Assembly: GCF_002902085.1 (NCBI RefSeq)
Contig: NZ_PPQR01000134.1
Location: 4,873-50,529 of the forward strand
Source of the DNA: Staphylococcus simiae
Lineage (GTDB): Bacteria; Bacillota; Bacilli; Staphylococcales; Staphylococcaceae
Direction: 5' to 3'
Length of the DNA stretch: 45,657 nt
The position numbers were made by a program, and so were the translations under genes. How positions within the stretch are numbered: the stretch's first letter is position 1; each line of letters opens with the position of its first letter. The notes below the pieces were generated by a model that was not told the origin of the DNA, did no database searches, and worked only from the letters and a program-made list of their open reading frames with translations. Positions 8,152 to 16,139 of this stretch are shown one piece after another.

Positions 8152-8177
8152 GTACCCGAACTTGATAACATTGAAAC
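8152..8177 (-). promoter_or_regulatory. SigB-type promoter
   Basis: On the minus strand GTTTCA (8172-8177), a 14-nt spacer and GGGTAC (8152-8157) closely match the staphylococcal sigma-B consensus GTTTAA-N12-15-GGGTAT. It lies about 50 nt upstream of the GlsB-like gene start. Confidence 0.75.
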
Positions 8178-8391
8178 AAATTCAAATTATTTTTTTCTTT
8201 AATTTTGACAATTTCTTATGTGAAATAATTTTTTTATTTACTAGTTGAATATTAAATAGCTAGACATAATTTCTATTTTGTTGATTATTCTATTATTAAT
8301 ACATAATAGACTTGATTATTTCAGTATGTAGGACTAGAATGTATACATATTAATAGTACCCAAGCTACTAACAATTAGGAGTGAGGTAAAA

Positions 8392-8649
8392 ATGAATTTA
8401 CACATATTATATAATTTAAGAACAAAACACAATTTAGAAATCGAAGAATTAGCACAACAACTTAATGCTAAATATGGCACACATTACGAAGCACATCACA
8501 TTTGGGAATGGGAAAATCATTATCACGAACCTAAATTCAAAGATGCAATGCACTTAGCAGAGTTTTTCGATGCACCATACGAAATGTTTTTAGAAAGTAA
8601 AGTTAAAGAATACCAACAACATTTAGAAGATGTTGATATTAGAATGTAA
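8392..8649 (+). CDS. Small HTH (XRE-like) protein
   Basis: 85 aa. The sequence reads as a helix-turn-helix of the XRE/Cro type: LRTKHNLEIEELAQQLN for the first helices, then an IWEWENHYHEPKF segment in the place where XRE proteins carry ISKWERG..P, and LAEFFDAPYEMFL at the end. The insertion between helices (NAKYGTHYEAHH) is longer than in classical Cro proteins. It is probably a DNA-binding regulator with an unknown target. The SD region reads AGGAGTGAGG before the ATG. It is monocistronic with its own terminator. Confidence 0.82.
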   Translation: MNLHILYNLRTKHNLEIEELAQQLNAKYGTHYEAHHIWEWENHYHEPKFKDAMHLAEFFDAPYEMFLESKVKEYQQHLEDVDIRM

Positions 8650-8654
8650 CTTAA

Positions 8655-8688
8655 CCCCCTCACATCAAGTGAAGGGGCCTTTCTTTGT
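8655..8688 (+). terminator. Terminator after small HTH gene
   Basis: The stem CCCCCTCAC/GTGAAGGGG with one mismatch and loop ATCAA is followed by CCTTTCTTTG. It lies between converging genes. Confidence 0.75.
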
Positions 8689-8689
8689 C

Positions 8690-9532
8690 TTAATATATTA
8701 AAGTTTTGATATGCATTTTTATGGTCCGAACTATTTGTTCTTTATATATGAACTCTAGTTTGTTGCTGACTTGTTTTGATAATTCATCAAAGTATTCAAC
8801 CATAGTTATTAACGCTTGCAGAATTTCTTGTTCCTTAAATTTAGGATAAAAGGTCCTTAATACCGCTTGTTCATTTATATCTAAGTAGTTATGTAAATAT
8901 TTGAGATGCTTCCCCATGTTTACTTCAAAGTTATATTTATCACTTTTATCCCAAGACCACATGAGTAATACCATTTTACGGCAAATATCAAAGTAATCCA
9001 TTGCATAGATTAAATGTTTACGCCAAAGCCCCTTTAGCACGTTTAATGCCATTAAATAAAATTCATCTAAACATTCGTCAAATAATTGTTGACTCGGTAC
9101 TTTTACCCAACAATGTTGATCTGTTGGTTCATCTATCGTAGGTAAATGATACCCTTTATCGAATAGCAAAACAGCAAATTGGTTTTCTTCTAAATAACAA
9201 TCTATTTTTGTTATATCAATCACTGTTAAATCAAGTCTCTTAAAATTAGATAATAATAAATTTACTGAGTATGGCATCTCCTTGTCAACAGGATAAAGTA
9301 GTTCTTCTTTAGGTATTTGTTTAATGAGTATCGTTCCAAATTCATTTATCCATTGCTTTTGGGTAATCATCTTTTCAACATTATCTACTACAAAGACGAT
9401 ATCAAAATCTTGATGTTCATCATCCCAAACAAAAGGATTAGCTCTTGAACCATTTAAATAAACACCTTTAATATGTATATTGTTTTTAGCTACAGTCAAT
9501 ATTAAATCATATATATCACTATCATTTGACAT
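8690..9532 (-). CDS. ANT(6)-like aminoglycoside 6-adenylyltransferase homolog
   Basis: 280 aa from the ATG at 9532, which has AGGGG 8 nt upstream. The frame is open to a GTG at 9541 without an SD. The nucleotidyltransferase motif is clear: YLNGSRANP followed by QDFDIVFVV, giving the G-S and D-x-D elements. The C-terminal half (MGKHLKYLHNYLD) matches the helical region of streptomycin adenylyltransferases such as AadK/AadE. The gene sits alone among core genes with no mobile element beside it, so it looks intrinsic rather than acquired. Resistance cannot be claimed from sequence alone. Confidence 0.85.
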   Translation of the reverse strand: MSNDSDIYDLILTVAKNNIHIKGVYLNGSRANPFVWDDEHQDFDIVFVVDNVEKMITQKQWINEFGTILIKQIPKEELLYPVDKEMPYSVNLLLSNFKRLDLTVIDITKIDCYLEENQFAVLLFDKGYHLPTIDEPTDQHCWVKVPSQQLFDECLDEFYLMALNVLKGLWRKHLIYAMDYFDICRKMVLLMWSWDKSDKYNFEVNMGKHLKYLHNYLDINEQAVLRTFYPKFKEQEILQALITMVEYFDELSKQVSNKLEFIYKEQIVRTIKMHIKTLIY

Positions 9533-9942
9533 TATTGCCACCCCTACCCAAAATAATATCTTTCATCTTATACTAATGATGAAATCAACGCAACCTTTTT
9601 CATTATTCGTGTAAAATAAAACTTCCATACATCTTAAAAGGTAATGCTGTACAAACCATAATATATGAAATGAATTAACATTTTATGTCCCATATAAAAA
9701 TGCGGACTTCATTGAATTGTAAGCATTCTATTGTAAATATTAAGCATGTATTTAACATTATATGAGTTATAATATTTTTCGCATTACATATATTGGTGTT
9801 TCCTTTAATATTATGCTTAATTAAAAATATCTATATTTATAGTATTTTGGCTCTCTAACAAATTAGACTGATATTTTATTAACTTTAATGTCCATTTAAT
9901 TAATTAGTAAAAAATAGAAAACCAGTACTTTTAACACAGCAT
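9533..9942. other. AT-rich gap with no recognised feature
   Basis: About 410 bp upstream of the ANT(6)-like gene. It must hold that gene's promoter, but I find no SD-preceded ORF, repeat or clear operator. Short T- and A-rich runs dominate. Confidence 0.6.
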
Positions 9943-9946
9943 ACAA

Positions 9947-9977
9947 AAAATCACCCCAATTTATTTAGGGTGATTTT
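9947..9977 (-). terminator. Terminator of PepSY lipoprotein gene
   Basis: A perfect 10-bp stem AAAATCACCC/GGGTGATTTT with an 11-nt loop, 5 nt beyond the stop codon of the minus-strand gene. Confidence 0.8.
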
Positions 9978-9982
9978 GTATT

Positions 9983-10552
9983 TTAGTTATCTTCTTCATT
10001 TTTTAGAACTTTACCAGATTTAGCATCAATAGTAATCTCATGTTTAGTTTTACCTTTTTTCAAATCCATGTTGTAGACAAGTTTGCCATCATCTTTATCC
10101 AATGACCATTCTTTGATGTCACCATCAAATTCTTTTTGTCCTTTTTTAATTGCTTTTTTATAGTCAATAGCATCGCTATATTTGAAATTATCACTTTTAT
10201 CTATAGAATCTTCTTTTTCAGTGCTTTTATTTACAATTTTTTTATCTTTATCTGCAATAATCACTTCAGATTCTTCACCAGTTTTTTGTTGTGCAATTTT
10301 ATATGTCCAATCACCATTTGTTTTTTCAAAGGCAATTTCTTTCAATTCTTGACCTTTATATGTGTCTTGCGCTTTTTTTACAGCATCTTTAGGACTTGTT
10401 TGGATATCATTTAAAGCAATAACTTGTTTAGTAGTATTTGAATTACTATTACTAGAATCTGATGATTTAGTATCTTCTTTAGTAGCGTCATTGCCACATG
10501 CAGCTAAAACTAATGCTCCCATAGATAATACTGCTAATGATTTAAATTTCAT
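9983..10552 (-). CDS. PepSY-domain lipoprotein
   Basis: 189 aa. The lipoprotein signal MKFKSLAVLSMGALVLAAC gives Cys19 after LAA. A Ser/Asn/Asp/Lys-rich linker (about 22-42) separates it from two repeated modules of about 60 residues. Both show the PepSY pattern: an acidic helix with A..KA.....G, then a W.Y strand (GDWTYKIAQ; GKLVYNMDL) and a terminal strand ending DKKIVN or SGKVL. PepSY domains are thought to modulate peptidases or envelope proteins. The SD is modest, GAGAGTG. It is monocistronic and extracellular, membrane-anchored. Confidence 0.88.
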   Translation of the reverse strand: MKFKSLAVLSMGALVLAACGNDATKEDTKSSDSSNSNSNTTKQVIALNDIQTSPKDAVKKAQDTYKGQELKEIAFEKTNGDWTYKIAQQKTGEESEVIIADKDKKIVNKSTEKEDSIDKSDNFKYSDAIDYKKAIKKGQKEFDGDIKEWSLDKDDGKLVYNMDLKKGKTKHEITIDAKSGKVLKNEEDN

Positions 10553-10925
10553 AGTATCACTCTCTCTTCTATATTTTGAAACTCTTACTTTAAGCTTCTT
10601 GCTTATACATCATTAAATACCCGTTATAATTATTTTTATTCATATTTATAACAGTTAAAATTAATACACGGTAAACATTAAATACAAAAGCAAACATTGT
10701 TCTATAAAAATATAAAAACGAATTACATATTATGGTTTGTAAAATGATTCGGTTATTTAATATTACAGTTAATCTATATTCTCTATTATTCAATTTTTAT
10801 TTCCTATTCTGTAATTACAAAGACTTCAAACTACTTAGACGAATAGTGAGTATTGACCAAAATCGTCATATATTTATTATTATGTGCTTGATACTAATTA
10901 TCTGGACTATTTGACGCATATAAAA

Positions 10926-10968
10926 CAACATTTTACAAACTTAGTCAGTCTTGTCGTGGTGGGATAAA
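10926..10968 (+). repeat. Partial copy of the dispersed repeat
   Basis: ACATTTTACAAACTTAGTCAGTCTT followed by GTCGTGGTGGGA matches half of the element at 29871-29906 and the reverse copy at 6312-6360, without the left arm of the hairpin. The rest of the gap 10553-11011 has an ORF pair on opposite strands without SDs that I do not accept as genes. Confidence 0.65.
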
Positions 10969-10997
10969 TACTGATATTTATAATTCACTTGAGATTC

Positions 10998-11040
10998 CAA
11001 AATACAAAAATAACCCCATAAGCCTTGAGCTTACGGGGTT
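10998..11040 (-). terminator. rpsF-ssb-rpsR operon terminator
   Basis: A 12-bp stem with one mismatch, AACCCCATAAGC/GCTTACGGGGTT, and loop CTTGA. On the minus strand it is followed by TTATTTTTG. Confidence 0.9.
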
Positions 11041-11057
11041 TAAAGTTAAACAATATC

Positions 11058-11300
11058 TTATTGTTCTTCTTTTACATATGGTAATAAAGCCATATGACGA
11101 GCACGTTTAATAGCTATAGTCAACATACGTTGATATTTAGCTGAAGTGCCAGTTACACGACGTGGTAAAATTTTACCGCGTTCTGAGATAAAACGTTTCA
11201 ATAATTCAGTGTCTTTATAGTCGATATGTGTAATACCATTTGCTGTGAAATAGCATACTTTTTTACGACGACGTCCGCCTCTTCTTGGTCCACCTGCCAT
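11058..11300 (-). CDS. rpsR: 30S ribosomal protein S18
   Basis: 80 aa, the usual length. The basic N-terminus [29 protein letters not shown] and the C-terminal core [20 protein letters not shown] are diagnostic. S18 binds next to S6 on the platform of the small subunit. It is last in the rpsF-ssb-rpsR operon, 50 nt after ssb, with GGAGG before the ATG. The S6:S18 leader upstream of rpsF suggests feedback by the pair. Confidence 0.98.
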   Translation of the reverse strand: MAGGPRRGGRRRKKVCYFTANGITHIDYKDTELLKRFISERGKILPRRVTGTSAKYQRMLTIAIKRARHMALLPYVKEEQ

Positions 11301-11350
11301 AGTTAACTACCTCCTTTGAATATTATTTTATGTGTTTTCGATTATTTTAA

Positions 11351-11854
11351 TTAGAATGGTAAGTCATCATCACTAATATCGATAGGTCCATTAGCATTCG
11401 CAAATGGATTATCTGATTGTTTAGTGTTAGATACACTATTGTTCGAATTGTTTTGTCCTGATTGTTGACCAACAAATCCTTGACCGTAGTCTTGGAATTC
11501 ATTTTGTTGACGTTGGCCACTATTATGTTGAGCGTTCTTCGGTTCAAGGAATTGAACACTATCACACACAACTTCAGTAACAAACACACGACGACCTTCT
11601 TGATTTTCATAATTACGAGATTGTAAGCGACCATCTACACCAGCTAAGCTACCTTTTGATAGATAGTTATTAACATTTTCTGCTTGTCTTCTAAAAACAA
11701 CACAGTTAATGAAATCAGCTTCACGTTCACCTTGTGCATTCGTAAAAGTACGATTGACTGCAAGAGTGAATGTCGCTACACTCACACCTGAGGGAGTGGT
11801 TCTGTATTCCGGATCTTTCGTTAAACGACCTACTAATACAACTCTATTTAACAT
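11351..11854 (-). CDS. ssb: Single-stranded DNA-binding protein
   Basis: 167 aa. The N-terminal OB fold ([20 protein letters not shown] through VTEVVCDSV, about 1-106) is followed by a Gln/Asn/Ser-rich flexible linker. The acidic tip DISDDDLPF recruits replication and repair partners. It functions as a tetramer at forks and repair sites. It is encoded between rpsF and rpsR as in most Firmicutes, so this is the housekeeping copy rather than a phage or plasmid SSB. Confidence 0.98.
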   Translation of the reverse strand: MLNRVVLVGRLTKDPEYRTTPSGVSVATFTLAVNRTFTNAQGEREADFINCVVFRRQAENVNNYLSKGSLAGVDGRLQSRNYENQEGRRVFVTEVVCDSVQFLEPKNAQHNSGQRQQNEFQDYGQGFVGQQSGQNNSNNSVSNTKQSDNPFANANGPIDISDDDLPF

Positions 11855-11875
11855 TTAAACGCCCCCATCTAATTA

Positions 11876-12172
11876 TTACTTATCTTGGTCTTCACGAATA
11901 ACCATATAACGAATGATATCATCATTGATTTTAGCTAAACGTTGGAATTCGTCAGTAGCTTTGTTATTATCACTTTTAATACGTACGATATTGTAGAATC
12001 CATCACTGAAGTCATTGATTTCATAAGCTAGGCGACGTTTACCCCAGTCTTTTTCTTCTAAAACTTCTGATCCTTCTGAAGCTAAGATACCGTTAAAACG
12101 TTCAACTAACGCTTTTCTAGCATCTTCTTCAATGTTTGGGCGTACGATGTACATAATTTCATATGTTCTCAT
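11876..12172 (-). CDS. rpsF: 30S ribosomal protein S6
   Basis: 98 aa. [17 protein letters not shown] at the N-terminus and [20 protein letters not shown] in the middle are characteristic; the fold is ferredoxin-like. First gene of the rpsF-ssb-rpsR operon. AGGAGG precedes the ATG and lies in one strand of an RNA stem (12188-12229) that looks like the S6:S18 autoregulatory leader. Confidence 0.98.
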   Translation of the reverse strand: MRTYEIMYIVRPNIEEDARKALVERFNGILASEGSEVLEEKDWGKRRLAYEINDFSDGFYNIVRIKSDNNKATDEFQRLAKINDDIIRYMVIREDQDK

Positions 12173-12183
12173 TTTATATTTGC

Positions 12184-12229
12184 ACCTCCTTGTGGTCTAT
12201 ACGGCTTATCAGAAAATAGATAAGCAAGG
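12184..12229 (-). promoter_or_regulatory. S6:S18-type ribosomal protein leader
   Basis: In the rpsF mRNA, CCTTG and CAAGG pair around an inner hairpin GCTTATC/GATAAGC, followed by a single-stranded CCGTATAGACCA. That matches the layout of the S6:S18-binding leader with its CCG motif. The outer strand contains the SD, so S6-S18 binding would hide the ribosome-binding site. Confidence 0.75.
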
Positions 12230-12256
12230 AATAATTTTCATTACTCACAATTTAGA

Positions 12257-12285
12257 ATTATATCATGAGCTATTACTTTTTACAA
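12257..12285 (-). promoter_or_regulatory. rpsF operon promoter
   Basis: On the minus strand TTGTAA (12280-12285), a 17-nt spacer with an extended TGA, and a perfect TATAAT (12257-12262). Confidence 0.8.
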
Positions 12286-12361
12286 TAAAAATTGAATTAA
12301 CTATGTATTATTATTGCATCTATAATGACTTATATATTGCTAAGTTAAATTATATATTCAC

Positions 12362-12390
12362 TTTACAAATGCGAACACATGTTCTATAAT
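12362..12390 (+). promoter_or_regulatory. Promoter of 63-aa gene
   Basis: TTTACA (12362-12367), a 17-nt spacer and a perfect TATAAT (12385-12390). The predicted RNA start is near 12396, leaving only about 12 nt before the ATG, just enough for the SD GAGGTG. Confidence 0.75.
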
Positions 12391-12408
12391 TGTGATGAGG
12401 TGTTTCTA

Positions 12409-12600
12409 ATGAAATTAAATTTAGACTGGGATAAAGACTTTCAAGAATTTCAAGATATTTTAAATAGTGGTATCAATCCTGAATGGCTCTACTCTGCTAA
12501 AGCTAACTTAATTTTACAACCAGCCTATACCGGTGAAGGTAAACAATTCTTTAGTACTCAAGATATTATAAAAGCAAGTCATATCATACCTTTCTTTTAA
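12409..12600 (+). CDS. Conserved hypothetical 63-aa protein
   Basis: 63 aa from the ATG at 12409. The frame is open further upstream to 12379, but that start lies inside the promoter. GAGGTG is 6 nt before the chosen ATG. The protein starts MKLNLDWDKDFQEFQDIL and contains WLYSAKANLILQPAYTGEG. It has no signal peptide, no membrane helix and no motif I know; it looks like a small soluble helical protein. It has its own strong promoter with a very short leader, converges on ychF, and lies opposite the ribosomal operon. Confidence 0.82.
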   Translation: MKLNLDWDKDFQEFQDILNSGINPEWLYSAKANLILQPAYTGEGKQFFSTQDIIKASHIIPFF

Positions 12601-12663
12601 GTTAAACCTATCCAAACATAACTAGTTATAACCAAATGTGATTGACAAGATTACAATGACATG

Positions 12664-12695
12664 AAAAAAGAGGCGAACTCTAAAGTTCACCCCTC
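12664..12695 (-). terminator. ychF operon terminator
   Basis: On the minus strand GAGGGGTGAACT and AGTTCGCCTC form an imperfect stem with loop TTAG, followed by TTTTTTC. Confidence 0.8.
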
Positions 12696-12710
12696 AAAAT
12701 GTTTCAATTA

Positions 12711-13808
12711 TTATACATTAAATCTAAAGTGAACAATGTCACCATCTTGCATAATATAGTCCTTACCTTCTAAGCGTTGTCTACCCGCTTCTTTAGCACC
12801 ATTTTCTCCACCATATTGTACATAGTCGTCATAACTTGTTACTTCTGCTCTAATAAATCCACGTTCAAAGTCAGTATGAATGATACCAGCGCATTGTGGT
12901 GCTGTCATACCTTGTTTAAACGTCCAAGCACGTACTTCTTGTACTCCAGCAGTGAAATACGTTGATAAGCCTAACAATTCATATGTTGTTCTTATCAATC
13001 TATCTAATCCTGGTTCTTCGATTCCTAAATCTTCTAAGAACATTTCTTTATCTTCATCATCTAACATAGCAATTTCTTCTTCAATTTTCGCACTAATAAC
13101 AATCACTTCTGACTCTTCTTTAGCTGCGTATTCACGAATTGCTTTTACTTTATCATTATCTTCATCACCAATTTCATCTTCACCAACATTAGCGATGTAT
13201 AACATTTTTTTAGATGTAAGTAATTGTGCTTGGTTAACCCATTTTTGGTCTTCATCATTAAACTCTAAACTTCTAACAGGTTTGCCGTTTTCTAGAGCCT
13301 CTTTAATTTTAGTTAAAATACGAACTTCCATTTCAGCTGTTTTGTCTTTTTGACGTGCCATTTTTTGAATACGTGGCAATCGTTTTTCAACTGATTCTAA
13401 ATCTGCTAACACAAGCTCCATATTAATAACTTCTATATCATCAATTGGATCAACTCTTCCAGAAACATGTGTGACATTATCATCGTCAAATGCACGAACA
13501 ACCTGACATATAGCATCTACTTCTCTTATATGAGATAGGAATTTATTTCCTAGTCCTTCACCTTTAGATGCACCTTTAACAATACCAGCAATATCTGTAA
13601 ACTCGAATGTAGTAGGTATCGTTTTTTTAGGTTGTACCATTTCTTCTAATTTCAACAAACGTGTATCTGGTACCTCTACGATTCCAACGTTTGGATCAAT
13701 TGTTGCGAATGGATAGTTTGCAGCTAAAGCACCCGCTTTAGTAATTGCATTAAATAATGTTGATTTACCAACGTTAGGCAAACCAACGATTCCTGCTGTT
13801 AAAGCCAT
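12711..13808 (-). CDS. ychF: Redox-regulated ribosome-associated ATPase YchF (OLA1 family)
   Basis: 365 aa, the family norm. An Obg-type P-loop NTPase domain: GLPNVGKST at 9-17, the switch II region DIAGIVKGASKGEGLGNKFL, and IANVGE in the G4 position. This replaces NKxD and explains the family's ATP preference. A coiled-coil insertion lies in the middle (about 130-210) and a TGS domain at the C-terminus. It binds ribosomes and is implicated in stress responses. AGGAG is 8 nt before the ATG. It is the last gene of the mscS-DUF951-ychF run. Confidence 0.97.
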   Translation of the reverse strand: MALTAGIVGLPNVGKSTLFNAITKAGALAANYPFATIDPNVGIVEVPDTRLLKLEEMVQPKKTIPTTFEFTDIAGIVKGASKGEGLGNKFLSHIREVDAICQVVRAFDDDNVTHVSGRVDPIDDIEVINMELVLADLESVEKRLPRIQKMARQKDKTAEMEVRILTKIKEALENGKPVRSLEFNDEDQKWVNQAQLLTSKKMLYIANVGEDEIGDEDNDKVKAIREYAAKEESEVIVISAKIEEEIAMLDDEDKEMFLEDLGIEEPGLDRLIRTTYELLGLSTYFTAGVQEVRAWTFKQGMTAPQCAGIIHTDFERGFIRAEVTSYDDYVQYGGENGAKEAGRQRLEGKDYIMQDGDIVHFRFNV

Positions 13809-13819
13809 GACTCATTCTC

Positions 13820-14023
13820 CTATCTATTTGTATCATTATGAGATACTACAATTTTTTTCAATTTTTTATCAAATGCCTGACGTGGAATCATTATACTTCT
13901 TTGACAATTTTCGCACTTAATTCGTATATCAGCACCCATTCGAATTATCTTAAAGCGATTTGTTCCACAAGCATGTTGCTTTTTCATTTCTACTATATCA
14001 TTTATTCCATATTTTGACGTCAT
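13820..14023 (-). CDS. DUF951 zinc-ribbon-like small protein
   Basis: 67 aa. The family signature is visible: the N-terminal GINDIVEMKKQHACGTNRF, then IKCENCQRSIMIPR. Cys19, Cys37 and Cys40 could form part of a metal site. Basic overall, so nucleic-acid binding is possible but unproven. It is 11 nt upstream of ychF and 26 nt downstream of the MscS gene, an arrangement conserved in Firmicutes, so cotranscription is very likely. Confidence 0.9.
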   Translation of the reverse strand: MTSKYGINDIVEMKKQHACGTNRFKIIRMGADIRIKCENCQRSIMIPRQAFDKKLKKIVVSHNDTNR

Positions 14024-14049
14024 TAAATATGACCTCCATGTATTATAAA

Positions 14050-14934
14050 CTAGTTATTATCATTTTCAATGTTATTATATGCTGCATATAGTGGCTGTGG
14101 TGTTTTTATACCTTCTTGTATAAACATTTTTTGCGCTTCTTTGCGAATAATTCTAGCTCCCGATGCACCTTCTCCAGGTATTGTTTCCGCTGAAACTCTT
14201 AATGTAATTCTAGTGTCTTCGAATGCATCAATACCTAACACGACTGGATCGGAAACAAATAAATAATACTTACTACGTAATGATAAAAATAATTTATTTA
14301 ATTTTTTCTCTACTTTATCTATATTCTCATCCACTGATACTGGAATTTCTACAATTGATGTCCCATTAGTAATAGAGAAATTGGTTATCTCTCCCATACT
14401 GCTATTAGGTAATATGGTTAATTCCCCAGAGATTGTATTAATACGTGTAGATCTTAAGCCAATTGATTTAACAGTCCCTTCAGCAACTGTTGTACCGCCA
14501 TTATTAATTTTAACATAATCACCCACATCAAATTGACTTTCAAAAATAATAAAAAATCCTGTAATAATATCTTTAACAATTGTTTGTGCACCGAAACCAA
14601 CAGCTAAACCGACAACACCTGCACTGGCTATAACACCTTCAACACTTATACCAAATTTACTGAGAATAGTAGTAATTACAATAAACCATACTATATATTT
14701 CACTACATTTTGTACTAATGCAATTAATGTTTTAGAACGTTTTTTATTACCTTTCCTACTTTTGTTTTGTATTCTAAATCCTTGTTCAATCATTTTATCT
14801 AAAATTTTAATAACTATAATTGCAACTATGATATATATAAGAATCATAGTAATTTTAGTCGCTACATTTTCATAAGTTTCAATTTTTGTCAGCGGCTCAA
14901 ATAATGATGAAAGAATATTCATAACTTGATTCAT
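14050..14934 (-). CDS. Small-conductance mechanosensitive channel (MscS family)
   Basis: 294 aa. An N-terminal helix at about 25-45, a second at 70-92 and the pore helix at about 95-125, rich in Gly/Ala (VEGVIASAGVVGLAVGFGAQ), fit the minimal three-helix MscS plan (YkuT-like). The MscS beta domain (FESQFDVGDYVKI...GTV, INTISGELTILPNS) and the C-terminal alpha/beta domain follow. It releases solutes on hypo-osmotic shock. AAAGGAG precedes the ATG. First gene of the run continuing to ychF, 145 nt after parB. Confidence 0.94.
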   Translation of the reverse strand: MNQVMNILSSLFEPLTKIETYENVATKITMILIYIIVAIIVIKILDKMIEQGFRIQNKSRKGNKKRSKTLIALVQNVVKYIVWFIVITTILSKFGISVEGVIASAGVVGLAVGFGAQTIVKDIITGFFIIFESQFDVGDYVKINNGGTTVAEGTVKSIGLRSTRINTISGELTILPNSSMGEITNFSITNGTSIVEIPVSVDENIDKVEKKLNKLFLSLRSKYYLFVSDPVVLGIDAFEDTRITLRVSAETIPGEGASGARIIRKEAQKMFIQEGIKTPQPLYAAYNNIENDNN

Positions 14935-15035
14935 TTATATTAATCTCCTTTCGTTGTCTTTATATTACTAATATTTTATCTTGAATCACTTCACTATAAA
15001 TCAGACTTCCGCTCAATAAAGTGCATTGTTTTCCC

Positions 15036-15060
15036 AGTTCTTATGTATACATAAAGAACT
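15036..15060. repeat. Palindrome in parB-mscS gap
   Basis: AGTTCTTATGTA and TACATAAAGAACT form a near-perfect inverted repeat with one bulged base. No T-tract follows on the minus strand, so it is more likely an operator or mRNA stem than a terminator. Confidence 0.5.
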
Positions 15061-15079
15061 ATTATAATAAAGGTATGAT

Positions 15080-15928
15080 TTATTTACCATAGTTAACATT
15101 CAATTGTTTGATTAGTATTTCGAATTCTTCTTGAGATTTAAATTCAAACGTAATTTTTCCAACTTTATTTGTAGTAGATATATCTACTTTGGTTCCATAT
15201 TGTTCCTTTAGTTGTCTTTCTTGTTGCGCAATGAATTTAGGCTTACGATATTGTGCTTTACTCTCATCTTTTGTTTCATTATTATTTTGTTTTATTTCAT
15301 TAATATATTGCTCTAATTGGCGGACGCTCCAATGTTCTTTAGCAACTCTCCGAGCAATTTTGACCATATCGTTTTGATTTTTAATTGCTAATAAAGTTCG
15401 ACCATGAGCACCTGACAAATCACCTTTTTTAACCATTACCATGATACTTTGTGGCAAATGTAATAATCGCAACATATTTGCTATATATGATCTAGATTTA
15501 CTTAATCTTTTAGCTACTTCTCGTTGCGTGATATTCAACTCTCGCATTAGTCTTTGATAACTTTCCGCTTCTTCTATTGCATTTAAATCTTCCCGTTGCA
15601 AATTTTCAATGACTGCAAGTTCCATCATATCTTCGTCTGATAAATCTTTGATAATGGCTGGAATTGTTGTTAAACCAGCTAATTTAGATGCTCTAAATCT
15701 TCTTTCACCAACGACGATATAATATCCTTGTATCGTTTTTCTAACAACTATAGGCTGTAATATGCCATATTGTTTAATAGAGTCTGCTAAATTATTTAAA
15801 TGTATATCATCAAACGTTTTACGTGGTTGATAAGGATTCGCTTTAATTTGTTCTAATTTAATTTGAATTACTTGTTCATCTTCCGACACTATTAATCGCT
15901 GATCATCATTCGTTACCAATCGATTCAC
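15080..15928 (-). CDS. parB: Chromosome-partitioning protein ParB (Spo0J)
   Basis: 282 aa. Box I NPYQPR at 31-36, the CTP-binding GERRFRA at 74-80, ENLQRE at 108-113, and a DNA-binding HTH with TQREVAKRLSKSRSYIANML at about 134-153. The KSRSYIAN recognition region fits ParB/Spo0J rather than the paralog Noc. A flexible linker and a C-terminal dimer domain follow. It binds parS sites, slides as a CTP clamp and loads SMC. It starts at a GTG with only a weak AGAAAAG SD. No parA lies beside it, as in staphylococci. A possible parS lies in this window at 31535-31550. Confidence 0.94.
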   Translation of the reverse strand: MNRLVTNDDQRLIVSEDEQVIQIKLEQIKANPYQPRKTFDDIHLNNLADSIKQYGILQPIVVRKTIQGYYIVVGERRFRASKLAGLTTIPAIIKDLSDEDMMELAVIENLQREDLNAIEEAESYQRLMRELNITQREVAKRLSKSRSYIANMLRLLHLPQSIMVMVKKGDLSGAHGRTLLAIKNQNDMVKIARRVAKEHWSVRQLEQYINEIKQNNNETKDESKAQYRKPKFIAQQERQLKEQYGTKVDISTTNKVGKITFEFKSQEEFEILIKQLNVNYGK

Positions 15929-16076
15929 TTCACTTTTCTAAATTTCTATATAACTATATTTTATGTATTCTACCTTTATGGGACAACCTTTAGACATAAA
16001 TTATTTAATAAATCTTATACGTCTTTATTAACTACCAAACGTTTTTATTAATATGATAATTTAACTGTTAAATCAA

Positions 16077-16122
16077 AATTTTCTGAAAAGTTGTTGACAA
16101 ATCATTTTAATCTATGTAATCT
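16077..16122 (+). promoter_or_regulatory. met operon promoter with CodY box
   Basis: AATTTTCTGAAAAGT (16077-16091) matches 14 of 15 positions of the CodY consensus AATTTTCWGAAAATT. It abuts a perfect -35 TTGACA (16094-16099). The -10 is TGTAAT (16115-16120, 15-nt spacer) or TAATCT (16117-16122). CodY bound here would repress the operon when branched-chain amino acids and GTP are plentiful. Confidence 0.8.
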
Positions 16123-16139
16123 AATAAATAACTTATTAC

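Noticed and set aside
8348-8362. Second SigB-like TTAATAGTACCC near the small HTH gene
   Set aside because: The -10-like string points to the minus strand, and no GTTT-type -35 is at the proper distance.
10590-10914. Two opposing short ORFs in the gap upstream of the PepSY gene
   Set aside because: Neither has an SD; both consist of AT-rich text with hydrophobic low-complexity translation and overlap each other.
11347-11634. 95-codon minus-strand frame inside ssb in another phase
   Set aside because: Entirely within ssb, which is certain; no SD.
12880-13353. 157-codon + strand frame inside ychF
   Set aside because: Serine-rich shadow ORF typical of antisense to acidic coding sequence.
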